This document shows, in pieces, positions 1-11,464 of a stretch of 64,000 nucleotides of DNA. The notes beneath the pieces were generated by a model that was not told the origin of the DNA, did not search any database, and worked only from the letters and a program-made list of their open reading frames with translations. The stretch lies in NCBI GenBank assembly GCA_032717465.1, contig CM064690.1, positions 11,006,593 to 11,070,592 of the forward strand. Direction: 5' to 3'. Position 1 is the first letter of the stretch; the number at the start of each line of letters is the position of its first letter. Both the position numbers and the translations under genes were made by a program. The DNA is from Coenobita brevimanus (lineage: Eukaryota > Arthropoda > Malacostraca > Decapoda > Coenobitidae).

Positions 1-300
1 CTATCCTGCATCCTACATCACACTATCCTGCATCTCACACCACACTATCTTGTACCCTACCCACACCATGCTATCCTGCAACCAGCACCACATTACCCTG
101 CACACCACACCACACTGGTTGTAAACAAAAACCACACAGCGTATACCCTACACACACACACACACACAGGACCATCACCACTACCACCACCATACGCCCT
201 ACATCACACCACAAACTAGACTACATTAAACACATCACCACCTTCATCCTGTATCATACTGCAAACTATCCTGCACACCACACCATGGGGTTCATCACTC
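1..300. repeat. degenerate C/A-rich minisatellite
   Basis: Irregular tandem copies of a unit close to CACACTATCCTGCAYC run from the window start to about position 300 and fade out. Spacing is uneven and copies are diverged, so this is an old satellite edge whose full extent lies outside the window. A short (AC)n run sits near 154-170. No gene is visible. Confidence 0.6.
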
Positions 301-420
301 AAATAATAAGAACAGCCACCATCACTACCCCTCCTTAGGTCAATGAAGCAAGTGAACCCTGAGTATGCAGTGCGCGTACTATGGCGCGCTTGTTTTATAC
401 TGACCAAAACTCCAACGTTC

Positions 421-2290
421 TCTCAGCTCACTTGTTAACCAGGTATTGTCAGATTGGAGAGTCAAATGCACTTATTATCATGAAACTCTTTCCTACTTTA
501 TAGTTAAGGTTCATTCTAATTTCATGCATCCCGGATTTAGCATTACATCTATAGCAGTGGTTTAAGTTAGGTAGAAACAAACCAATCGTACGTCTATCAT
601 GGTAACTGCGAGAGACTGCAAATTCGATGAAGGAACAAAGAAATGTTTTGACTGTTTGTAGGCTACATGTGAAGGACAACTGGCCATTACATTTTTCAGA
701 AATAGTCTTCCATCTACTCTTATTTATGGAATAACTGTTGCTAGTAATACACTGTATAAACAATGGGCATTTAACGATTGTCTTTCCCAACCAGAGACGA
801 TAAGAACAGATGAATGGCCTTCTGTACGCAGTCGCCTGAAGGAGCTGTGCTATTTCGAGAGGATTTGTTTGGCTGTGACAGGGATAAATAAATAGTGGGG
901 GGAATAAACAATGGCAAGTGCTCATATATACTGTTGAATAAATGCAAAGAGATATTTGACTGTAGAAGGAACAGAAGCAGAAGTGAATTATTACAGAGTA
1001 TGATCATTATCTGCACCACGCGCAATAGAGATGCATTAAGAAATGGCAACTAATCAACAAGTATTGAGTTCGTCGTCTGATAACAAAGACAAGGAGGATC
1101 ATTATTCATCCAGCACAATATGGAATCATCTCTGAACCACCACAGTTCCACTGACTCGAGTTTTATTTTCCTAAATGGCTATATATTGATTCAAAAATTT
1201 AAATTAACTTTTGATAACCACAAGGTAAAAGTTGTTTTTATGTACAAGAACTTGTCAAAATGCGAATAAGGCCTGAAAAAAGAACTAGTGAGACTGTCTG
1301 AAGACAGAGAACTCATATGTGGGATGAATAAAATCAAAATGTTGAAAATGAAAGCGAAGAAAAAAGCAAAGCTAATGAGAGAATAAAGACAGAATGACCA
1401 AGAACTACTGTAGGTGGACGGAAAGAAAAAAAAGAGTACATGAGCGAGGATAGCTTGAAGTGGCATGGGGGAGTGAAAATTAACGAAGGGTTATTGCATG
1501 CATTATTACCTTGGCCATCCTGGATAAAGTCTAAGATTAGGCACCTGGTATGGGTAAAGGTTATCGCTTCCAAATGGAGGACTGAACAGAAGATCGTATT
1601 CTTGCTGTTGTTGTGGGCCCAGGTTCATCCTGGCGGGAACCCGGTAGGCTTCTGACCAAAACAGCCCATTCCTGGAGTCCACCATCCTCCTTTTAAGGGG
1701 CATAGGGGAGCTGAGGCACCTTTTCATAACCAGGCAGTGAAGCCGTTCGGTCAAATCGGTGCCATCCCATGAATGCATCCCTCTCCAACAACAAAAGACT
1801 TTGTAATAACTCTTCGCCTGCGATTTTTGTTTAAGTTACAACCCACACTTGTCTTGTGTGATGAAATAACTTGTAATATAAGCAAAAATATATAAATACT
1901 CGTAACATGCATGGGATCTCGAAGGTACTGTTCATAAAAAATAACCTGGCAAAAGGAGAGGTGTTAGGGAGACTCCTTAGCCAAGGAGATACAGTACAAG
2001 CAGCCACACAAATGCATAGAAACACGAACGATGCCCTGCTGCTAAAAATTATATTACTCTGAAAAAGTTTGCTGAAACAAAGATATGCAGAAATTTAGAA
2101 AGCGTACCCTAGCTTTATAAAAAAAATTTCCTATTAATCCCATGAGCACACTGGGAACATTTTTTTCTCATTACCGACGGACTATTCATGAAACTGAAGG
2201 AAACACCTGGGACCCTATTCTCGTCGAATAAGGAGGCCTCCTAGCATCTTCTTAGCCATTTATATAGCATTCTACCATTAGGCTAGTGTT
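421..2290. other. anonymous DNA without recognisable gene
   Basis: AT-rich sequence with only short open frames. The longest curious one is a 90-codon minus-strand frame at 1506-1778 (glutamine run, no known domain). I cannot assign it, and it has no convincing start context or splice signals. Nothing else is supported here. Confidence 0.5.
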
Positions 2291-2292
2291 CT

Positions 2293-2500
2293 CATTCATT
2301 CATTTTCATTCATTGCCAGACGCCATGTATCCCAAACGGGGTGGCCAAGGGCTTAGAGTTAATTGTTTTACAGGGAGGGGCACTAATCCTCCACCAACCC
2401 CACTTGACACGTAGGGAGAACGTTATGCCAACAGCATCTGGTGTTCCCAGGCGGTCACCCATCCAAGTACTAACCAGACCCAACGTTGCTGTTCTCGTGT
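2293..2500 (-). mobile_element. 5S rRNA-derived SINE with RTE-A-like 3' tail
   Basis: Read on the minus strand, the element starts with the 3' half of a 5S rRNA (about 2490-2427). It continues through an unrelated body and ends with a segment nearly identical to the RTE-A LINE 3' end (compare 2316-2352 with 57842-57880: GCCAGACGCC ... CGGGGTGGCC), followed by an ATTC/GAAT simple tail at 2293-2314. A 5S head, unrelated body and LINE-like tail is the architecture of SINE3-type elements. The inference is that RTE-A proteins mobilised it. The 5S A-box half is missing or scrambled, so this copy is probably 5'-truncated. No target duplication was resolved. Confidence 0.75.
2427..2490 (-). pseudogene. 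5S rRNA fragment (3' half)
   Basis: The minus strand carries the conserved 5S rRNA segment GGTTAGTACTTGGATGGG followed by GACCGCCTGGGAACACC and the 3'-terminal TGTTGGC. This corresponds to roughly residues 70 to 118 of animal 5S rRNA and includes the C-box of the internal pol III promoter. The 5' half of 5S is absent apart from a GAGAAC remnant, so this is not a functional 5S gene. It is the head of the SINE described here. Confidence 0.8.
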
Positions 2501-2634
2501 ACGGTATTTATATGTTATACGTAACGACTCAGATTACATTAATGGAATGCAAATGTGCCGCATACAGGAATAAACTGGTAAGGATGTAATGCTGGAAAGG
2601 TTCCTATGACCGCAAATAGGATAGGGGGGGACAA

Positions 2635-2635
2635 T

Positions 2636-2720
<85 letters not shown>
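2635..2720. repeat. (CT)n microsatellite
   Basis: About 43 CT units with two early TTT interruptions, directly abutting the small inverted-repeat element at 2734. Confidence 0.95.
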
Positions 2721-2725
<5 letters not shown>

Positions 2726-2733
2726 TTTATATT

Positions 2734-2920
2734 TATCCCATTGGAGCCCAGTGTCCGGAATATTGGACAGAACTGGGATTTTTCAAGTCTTTATAAAGTA
2801 GGGAACCCCCAGGTTGGGACCTATGAGCTTCACGACTATGAGCCGATAGGCGGAGGGCGGTACGCTTGGTACCCACCCAGTACCATGCCTCCCCCAGCAA
2901 CCCTGGGATCCAATGGGATA
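2734..2920. mobile_element. small inverted-repeat (MITE-like) element
   Basis: A 187-bp block begins TATCCCATTGGAGCCCAG and ends with the inverted version (reverse complement TATCCCATTGGATCCCAG), 19 of about 21 bases paired. It is wedged exactly between a (CT)n and a (TA)n microsatellite. It has no coding capacity. A non-autonomous DNA transposon that inserted at TA-rich DNA is the simplest reading, but no second copy is in the window and no target duplication can be read through the microsatellites. Confidence 0.5.
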
Positions 2921-2925
2921 TATTC

Positions 2926-3504
<579 letters not shown>

Positions 3505-3726
3505 TATAGCCAGACGCCATAATCTCGTAAGAGGTGGCCTCAAACAAATTGCCACGACGTCGACCTGTCCCCTGTCATTTCGCTGCCCTACCCCCAGCAC
3601 ACACACCCCTTTCTCATATACCTCTCCACTTCATCTCACCATCTCATTCTCGGTCTCCCCCTCCTTCCCCCCCTCCTCCACGTCACTCGCTTACACTCTC
3701 CTGGTTAGTCTCTCGCTCTCCTTCCT

Positions 3727-4460
3727 TTACACATGGCCAAAACACGTCAGTGTATTTTTCCTAACGCTTTCCATCACATCCACATCCACATCACAAGGCT
3801 CCTTCACTTCCTTATTTGTCAGTCTGTCTCTCCATGTAAATCCATATGCTCCTCTCAAATACCTTATTTCCAGAGATTTCACTCTTGACTTGCGTCCTTG
3901 TAGTAAGGTCCAGACTTCACTTTCATACGTTAGAGTTGGTATAATAATACTATCATGTGGCGACTTTTTTTTCTTTCTTTCCTTCTCATTTCCCTGTTTC
4001 TTATCACTGCTTTCAAAGAACCAGCAACTTTCTTCCCTGTTGTACCCTTTCAAGCACTTCGTCCTGTAAACTCCCATCGTTACTCAACATACTACCCAAA
4101 TTCTCAAATACACTCACATTTTCCATTTCCACACCGCCTAATCTCACTGTGCAATCAGTGACTTCATTTCTCTCGAAGAAAATAACTTTACTCTTCCCTA
4201 CATTCACCTTTAGATTTCGTTTCTTACAGTTTCCAAAACTCATTCACCAAGCCTTGCAGTTCCTCTTCCTTTCCACTTAACAATACAGGATCATCTGCAA
4301 ACAACAGAACAAGAATTTTCCACTCACTGCCCTCTCTCATTAGGGCCACTCCAACATCCACTGCCATACCCAGTATTTCTTTTGTAACTCCATCGATATA
4401 CGGACTGAACAACCATGGAGACATGACACATCCTTTTTTCAACACAACATTCAGATACAA
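3727..4460 (-). pseudogene. reverse transcriptase remnant of RTE-A copy 1
   Basis: Three short frames in different phases together cover the RT thumb and C-terminal region: a segment with LLFADDPVLLSGKEEELQGL (4224-4460; motif C intact but Thr replaced by Pro), a segment with NVGKSKVIFFE (4013-4243), and a segment ending WRDRLTNKEVK and LTCFGHV (3727-4077). These match the intact-looking frame of copy E at 57860-58789 in order. Frame changes and internal stops between them show decay. Confidence 0.8.
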
Positions 4461-5129
4461 AACTTAACTAAATCCACATGTACTGCAGCCTTGGTGCCCT
4501 CTACTCTTCATGGCATTGAACTGCTTCAAATTTTCTCCATATATTCTTAATGTTTTCCACATTCCTTGTCTGTTCACTCTGACATATGTTTTCTCCAGAT
4601 CCATGAAAGCTGCATACTGCTTCTTTCCTTTCTCTAGAGACTTTTTCGCTTAAGACCTTAAGATGAATATCTGATATAAACAACGTCTTCCCTTCCTAAA
4701 ACCTCCATGTTCTTCTCCAACTAATTCCATAATTAGTTCCCTAACTCAGTCAATAGGTATCATACCATATAATTTTCTAATTACACTATGAAGACAAATG
4801 CTCCTATGAATATACACATTTTTCCCCCCTTTTCCTATGTAAAGGGGAATAATAATTATTCCTGACTTTCAGTCCTCCGGGACTCTACGTTCCTCCCAGG
4901 CCAATCATCTTCTACATCCATTTTACTACTATCTCTCCTTCGTTCTTCAGGATTTCACCACACACTCCATCAATTCATGGGTTTTTCTCCATTTTGACTT
5001 CTTTCATTGTTTCCAGTACTTCCATCCTACTGATCTCTTCTTTCCTTCTTATCTCTCTCCTTCTCCCAGCCATTCTCCAGCCATTTATACTGAATATACT
5101 TTCATTTTCTACATTTAATATTCCTTTAA

Positions 5130-5887
5130 CCCACCCCATTCCAGCAATTTTTTCACCAATGACCTCCCCCAATCGCGGCAGATTTTCATTTTTTTTTTTT
5201 TTCTAAACTTCGCTTTTTATGAAAAACATCGAAAATTCACAGAGAAATTGCTCATCTGAGCTTAAACATGCCAGTACAGGTGACCATACCCTCACCTGGC
5301 ACCGTTTTCTATTAACCCCGGCTCCAGAGAAACTGTTTTCTATGGGAGAGGTAACTATTCCAAACCACTCAGAATAGGTAGATATTCACTTATTTGGTAC
5401 GAATTTGTATGCAGTACAAGAGTATAATGGTTTTCACATAGTAATATAGGCGATATAAGTGTTGTCTCACTCACCAAACACATCAACATACCCCATCTTT
5501 TCTGGCGACATTACCTGCTCATCACTTCTCATTGTTTGTTCCTCTAATGCCATGTAAACTTTGTCCTCCACATTGTCGTCAGTTGGGGAATCACTCTCGC
5601 CTTGAATTTCGTACCGTGGCATGACTTGTCTTTACTGGCCAGGTCACCAGTAGCAGGTGAACTGCCCTGACAATGTCGTGGGGGGGGGGTCACTCGGGGT
5701 AAGGCATTGTCCCCATCTGGCCTCGGGTAGAGGAAGGTGTCCCGCATATACGTACAAAAAATCACGTGCGAAATTTGAAATATGTGCAGATGATGGATCT
5801 TGCAATTGCAGCGCATTTATAAATGTCTACAGGAATCACAGTGACAAAACGTTCAGGTACATATGTATGTCAACGGGACCCGGCGGG
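5130..5887. mobile_element. TTAA-flanked piggyBac-like non-autonomous element
   Basis: A 758-bp insertion inside RTE-A copy 1 bounded by TTAA on both sides (5126-5129 and 5888-5891). Its ends are CCCACC and GGCGGG, an imperfect 6-bp terminal inverted repeat. The paralogous LINE copy at 20165-20180 shows the uninterrupted target with a single TTAA, so the duplication is exact. TTAA targets with C-rich short ends are the hallmark of piggyBac. A 51-codon acidic frame inside may be the transposase N-terminus. An internal-deletion derivative is likely. Confidence 0.8.
5467..5622 (-). CDS. short acidic ORF, possible piggyBac transposase N-terminus
   Basis: A 51-codon frame starts at an ATG (5620-5622) and ends at TGA. 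It begins MPRYEIQGESDSPTDDN and is rich in Asp and Glu. piggyBac transposases start with an acidic, poorly conserved N-terminal segment, and the frame starts about 270 bp inside one end of a TTAA element, where such an ORF would begin. No catalytic motif is present because the frame ends early. The assignment is by context only. Confidence 0.3.
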   Translation of the reverse strand: MPRYEIQGESDSPTDDNVEDKVYMALEEQTMRSDEQVMSPEKMGYVDVFGE

Positions 5888-6588
5888 TTAAAGTGTACTC
5901 TCCATCTGCTCACTTTTTCTTCCTTATCCACTAGCAATAATACTATTCTTATCTTTCACTCCCATGCTGCTTTCTTTATCTCCCTGTCTAAGTCTCTTCA
6001 CCTACTTCCAGAACATTTTCTGACATTCCCTCCACTTTACACTCAAATTCCTTCCAAATTCCTCATCCAATCTATTCTTACTGTACCGTCTCAGACTAAT
6101 CTTTCCACCTCTCTCTTCTTCTCTACATATAATTTCCCATTCCATCTCATAATTTCTTCCATGCCTCTGCTTTCCGTCTACTCACTGTATGCTTTCTTCC
6201 TCTGTGCCACAGCTTGTCCCATCTCTTCAGTCCACTGTGCTGTTCCGCGCATCCCCTCTCGCATTCTCTTCACCCCACACACCGCTTCACATGCTGCACA
6301 GATTTCTTCTGTGAATATTGTATCTTGTACACACCTTCCACTTCCCCCATCTGCACCAGATCATATTTACCTAATCACTCCTCCACTTCTCTCTTATATT
6401 CTGCCTTTTTTCATCCTCTTGCAACCCATCTGTCCTCTTTGAATGGGCTGCTTCATCCTGCCTTTCACTCCTGTTTATTCATCCCATTTGTACCTTGGCT
6501 TTCACCACCACCAAGTGGTGGTCCGAAAGTCCACTCTTACAACCTCCGCATGCTCTCGTATCCAGTACATACATTCTCATTCTCTCAT

Positions 6589-6705
<117 letters not shown>

Positions 6706-6999
6706 AGTTATTATCTTCCATTTTTTCAGTTCACCACTCACCCTTCTCATCACTTGCCATGCATACCTGTGGACCATTTTGTGCCTAAAGAGGGTATTGG
6801 CTATCACCAACCACCTCCTCGCCCTAATGTCCACTATAGTACTACCATTCTCAACCATTTCTGCAGGTACACCCCACTCACCATATGCCATCGACCGTCA
6901 CATTTCCTGCTTTTCCACTCTTGTCTTCAGTCAAAAACACTGACTCCTCTCAAATTTTTCTACGCATGGTGCCACATAATATGCATGCCTCCACAAAAA

Positions 7000-7002
<3 letters not shown>

Positions 7003-7068
<66 letters not shown>
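7003..7068. repeat. palindromic (AAT)n(ATT)n microsatellite
   Basis: About eleven AAT units switch to about ten ATT units, a self-complementary trinucleotide array immediately beside the gypsy target site. Confidence 0.9.
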
Positions 7069-7078
7069 CCTGTTGACA

Positions 7079-8874
7079 TGTAGGCTAATGCAAGAAATTT
7101 GGCCACCAGTGTAATGCTCAGAAATTTAGTCACCAGTGTAACACAAGAAATTTTAGTTATCAATAAAGGAAACCAGTGTAACGAAGGGAATAATAGATAC
7201 CACCACTAATGCCACCAGTGTAATGACGGAAAATTTTAGTCATCAACAAATGACGCCAGTGTAATGCTGGGAATTTTAGAGATTATGGAAAATGGGTAGA
7301 GTGATTTTATTAGAGTGTTTATGGGAAATGTGGTAGTATGAAACTTTTGGAGATTGCGTGAGCCAATAGATATTAAGCACACTTTGCGGGCCTTTCAATC
7401 TCGTCTGTACCATACCACTCCTTAGAGGATAGCAAAGTTCAAACTCGTAATGACTTAAGCTAAGTTTTACTAAGCATTAAGAACTGAGACAATTACTCTT
7501 CGAACTGTAAACGAACAAAGCAGACTAAATATATAATCAGGGTCTGTAACTCCAGAATTATGAAACTTTACACCCTAAATTAATACTCAAAGAATACTGA
7601 TACACCTGGGTATACTGATCCTGTGGTCACAGTTGGACACTCGGGAAGAATAAAAGAATACTGATACATATGAATATATTAATCCCGTGGTCACAGATGG
7701 ACTCTCGGGAAGATTCAAAGAATTCTGATACACCTACACCTGGATGTATTAAACCCGTGGTCATAGTTGGACTCTCGGGAAGATTCAAAGAATTCCACTA
7801 AGATATTCACTTAAGACCAAACTCGTGTAATTCACGAATCATATGCAATAAAGTTACAGTAAATATATGAATAGTGGACAAATGGACTGTATCAAAATGG
7901 ACCAGCCGATAAATTAGTTACTTAGGCTACATGAACTAGGTAAAGAGGAGGGGGGGGATTTAGTGTGATGCGATTAGCAGTGGCTTGCACGGACGATCCG
8001 CAATGATGGAGAGAAGCGCCGGTCTTGTTATCCAGTACAAGAGGGATCAGGAGAAGATATGACCAATGTAGCTCACGAATGTATATAACTTATTACACGA
8101 GCGAGAAAAAGGGGGTGTGGGAGGATGAGAGTTCGACACTAACCTGCAATGATGAAGAGAAGCACCGGTCTCGTTGCTTGGCGTGGTCTCCCCCACCTTT
8201 TATAAGCATCAAGATAGTTTTCGGGAATCGGCTAAAACTTAAACTGATTACTTTGTAGCATTTTGTTTCTACTAGATTTCCAAAGGATACAGGATATACG
8301 TTTGCATTCAACATACGAAGATAAATGACTTACGATGTTTAAAATATTTGTAAGGCATAAAGGAACTTTAATCATAACAAAGCCAAATCAGTTAGGAATC
8401 AGAACAGTTTTATAACCCATGCGAGCTTCCTATGCCTACGTGACTGTAAACACGACCCAGTAACATGAATTTCGCACTTCACTAATGATTACCTTCAACA
8501 ATCTTACTTCAGACCTTCTCAATTCACCATTGGATAGTTCAAAAGGGGAATATTATTAACTTCGGCATATAAATCTCTAGATCAGAATACGAAGAAAGAC
8601 ATTCGCGATTTTTAATTTCTACTAAACTTCCGCGGTAATACTTCTTTGTTAATATCGGCTTGTTCACTATGTATAAACATTAATCATATTCACATCAATA
8701 CTTAGTACTATCAGTATCAGAAGCATGCTCATATTATGAGTATCAATTAAGACTGGACTTAAATACAGAACTTAACGGTTAAATCATGAACTGTACAGAC
8801 TATATTTATAATATTACCTAAGATTACACTTACCATACTAGCTTATACTTAATACTTAAAATTATGGCACTACA
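7079..8874 (-). repeat. 3' LTR of the gypsy element
   Basis: This 1.8-kb direct repeat of 15487-18456 starts TGTAGGCTAATGC and ends GGCACTACA on the plus strand. Near its left edge the motif CCAGTGTAA recurs several times. At 7587-7798 it contains three diverged units of a 65-75-bp tandem repeat (GATAC... CGTGGTCACAGTTGGACTC). On the minus strand its first bases are TGTAGTGCC. Confidence 0.9.
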
Positions 8875-8890
8875 CGGGTCCTTCCTCCAG
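8875..8890 (-). other. polypurine tract of the gypsy element
   Basis: On the minus strand CTGGAGGAAGGACCCG directly precedes the 3' LTR start TGTAGTGCC. This is the position and composition expected for the plus-strand priming site. Confidence 0.65.
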
Positions 8891-9561
8891 AAAAAAAAAA
8901 AAATAACATCGGAAGTCAACATTCCAATCATTCATCTACATTTCCTAGGGATGTGTGTGCTGACTGGACGGACTTACCAAATTTGACTGTGAACCTCTCT
9001 ATGAACAAAGATTTCCCTGACTCTTCCTCCAATAAGTGCCACTTGTCGGTCAACATGTAAAAACACATACCCCAGGGGGTCGCTTCTCTGTCACGGTAAA
9101 CTCTAGAAACCCAGTGGAGAGGTGTGCCCCAGCCAACCTCCTGCATGGGTGGCAACATGGTTGTCCCACCTGGACTGATCCATACTCTCACTGCCACGAT
9201 CATCCCAGGGGCGCTTCCCATTCACACTGCATACACTAATTGCATTCACACTCTCATCCATTCATTCTTACGCTTCCAGCTCTCCACCTAGCAATTGACG
9301 AGCGCCTGTCAGCTCCTGAAGTCAGTGTTCCACCCTAGATCATGTTGACTGTAACTTGAAAGGGTTTCTAGAATTTCCCTTGAATTAAGGCAATATTTCC
9401 CACTGAACTGGGCTGCGCCCATAAGCCAAACTCCTGTGAACTCTCGATGGATGAAACTTCTCTTGAACTCTAACTGTCCCAGTCAATAGCCAAACAGTCT
9501 GACCCACACACATTCCTCTAATCATCTCTTAACTTAATACTGCAATAGCCAGCTTCGACAC
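8891..9561 (-). other. gypsy 3' untranslated region
   Basis: Sequence between the integrase C-terminal frame and the purine tract, beginning with a poly(A)/poly(T) run at 8891-8903. No env-like frame or other coding signal is visible. The 97-codon minus frame at 8928-9221 has no recognisable motif. Confidence 0.6.
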
Positions 9562-9963
9562 TCAACATTCTTCAGTAAGTCTCCGGGGAGGGCGTCTCTC
9601 ACAGGGCGGTAATTGTTCATCAATCAGATCAGATTCAAAAACCTTTTCCAGGGGTTCTAAGAGCCACTCTTCACCTCCATAATAAAGCTTCACTTGTCCT
9701 GCGGCTCTTTGTACCCTTTTCCCCGTGAACACATTTTTTACCATGTACACACTTCCGTCCATCAACACTTCCACTACACAGTACAGATCATCCCATTTCA
9801 CATTAAGTTTTCGACATGTACCAAGTGTCACAATTTCCTTCCTATTACACACATGGGTTTCAACTCCAACTGTCTGATTTTTCTGCCTTCGGTTTGCGAC
9901 GTCTCTATATCGACGCATCATCTTCCGGTGCGTTTCCCCAGTGAGAGCATGGGTAATAGCCAT
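9562..9963 (-). pseudogene. gypsy integrase C-terminal domain
   Basis: An open frame of 133 codons beginning MAITHALTGETHRKMMRRY. Its centre (KWDDLYCVVEVLMDGSVYM followed by VKNVFTGKRVQRAAGQVK) reads like the DNA-binding region downstream of the catalytic core in Ty3/gypsy integrases, a barrel of hydrophobic strands with a V-K-N-V/T-G-K-R segment. It ends at a stop 680 bp before the 3' LTR. It is out of frame with the core, so a frameshift lies between about 9965 and 10090. Confidence 0.7.
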
Positions 9964-10079
9964 TTCGTCTTCCTCACCGTCAATGGAGGGTAAGGATGCA
10001 CCAACCAGCCTAGGTGGATGGTGATAGAAGAAGGTGAACTAGGGTTGCTGTCCTGTGGATGTATGGACTGCCTGATTCA

Positions 10080-11023
10080 TGGAGATCTGACATGGCTGGA
10101 TCAGTTGGGGGCCATTGAAGAGGGTGGCCCTGACATAGGGCAGAGAGGACTGACTTCAGGGTCCGATGCGTCTGCTTGGTAACGCCATTCCCTTGGGGAT
10201 GATATGGGATCGTGTAGTAGAGGGTGATTTGGTGTCGCTGGCAGAATCACTGAAAATTTCTGCTGGTGAACTCTCCTCCATTGTCCAGGACGATACTGCG
10301 CGCTGTGCCATAGTCTGCCACATACAGCCCGAGTTTGTCTGTGATGTGTGTGGATTGTTTTGTTTTGAAGGGGAAGAACCTAACACATTGGCTATAATGG
10401 TCCACTATTGTAAGAATGTAATGGTAACCCTGGACTCCAGCAACCATATCAGTAAGATCTATCCCAATCCTCTCCAGCGGCTTATTCACTGGAGGCAATT
10501 CCTTCCAATGTTCCTGTAACCCAGTGTCCCCTTTGAACCTCTGACAAGTTACACATTTTTTGACATAGTCACACACATCAACCTTAAGATTTTGCCAGTA
10601 ATACAGTTCTTTTGCCTTTTTGACAGTTTTCTTTTGACCTAGATGACCAGTTAACTCATGTGCATGTTGAAGGGCCTGTACAACTAAGGCACGAGAGACT
10701 ATGAGGCTGTAATGAAGACTGCCATCTGCCTTCTGCACAAAATATAACACTTCATCTATTAAGACAAACTGATCTAAGGTGGTTTTGGGCAGTCTTTTGG
10801 TGGGAACTCTACCACCTTCGAGATACTGCGCTAGTTCTCCCCAAGCAAGTTCTCTTTGACGGACCTTCATTTGTTCTCGATCTAACCTGAGCCAGGTGGC
10901 TTCAGGTGGACAGACTACTACTCGAATTGGGCGTGACAACTGATCCGCTACCAAATTACTTTTACCCTTGAGATACTGGATATCATAGTTATATTCTCGC
11001 ATTTCTAGGATCCAGTGATTCAT
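10080..11023 (-). pseudogene. gypsy integrase (HHCC zinc domain and catalytic core)
   Basis: From the N-side: an RNase H tail (MNHWILEMREYNYDIQYLKG, LVADQLSRP), the zinc-binding HHCC segment (HELTGHLG ... CVTCQRFKG), then the core with first Asp in IGIDLTD and second Asp in IVLDNGGEF. The frame meets TGA at 10247-10249, then continues in the same frame through YHPQGNGVTKQTHRTLKS. Here the third catalytic residue, normally Glu, reads Lys (AAG at 10175-10177), so even without the stop the DDE triad is broken. In the virus-like cycle this enzyme inserts the cDNA into host DNA. Confidence 0.88.
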
Positions 11024-11464
11024 TCAAGGCGATTTAGTCTTACGCTTGAATATACTAGTGAGAGGTTGGTGATCAGTAACTACGGTAAAACGGGTACCCC
11101 ACAGATAATGATGGAAGTTACGGCATGCAAGGACTACAGCTAGGGCCTCTTTATCTGTCACTGAGTATTGAGTCTCACAGGGGTTCAATTTTTTAGAGAA
11201 ATATCCGATCGGCTTGTTGATACAATCTGATTGAATCTGGCTCAGGACTCCACCCACATAAGTGTTACTAGCATCTGTTGTGAGAATGAATGGTTGTTCT
11301 ACATGAGCTCTAACTAAGACAGGGGCATTCATGAGGCAAGACTTGAAATAGTCAAAGGATTTCTGGCATTCGTCCATCCAGATAAATGTTCCTCGAGATT
11401 TAGTTAAGTTGGTGAGGGGCGTAGCAACTTTTGCAAATGAAGGAACCTGTTTTCTGTAAAACCC
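11024..11464 (-). pseudogene. gypsy RNase H
   Basis: In frame with RT upstream and integrase downstream. The RNase H landmarks are visible: the first catalytic Asp in ILTTDASNTYVGGVL, the Glu in TDKEALAVVLACRN and the next Asp in FTVVTDHQPLTSIF. The frame is closed by TGA at 11024-11026, directly before MNHWILEMREY. RNase H removes the RNA template strand during reverse transcription. Confidence 0.88.

Noticed and set aside
2427..2490. A genuine 5S rRNA gene
   Set aside because: Only the 3' half is present, without the A-box half, and it is fused to a LINE-type tail.
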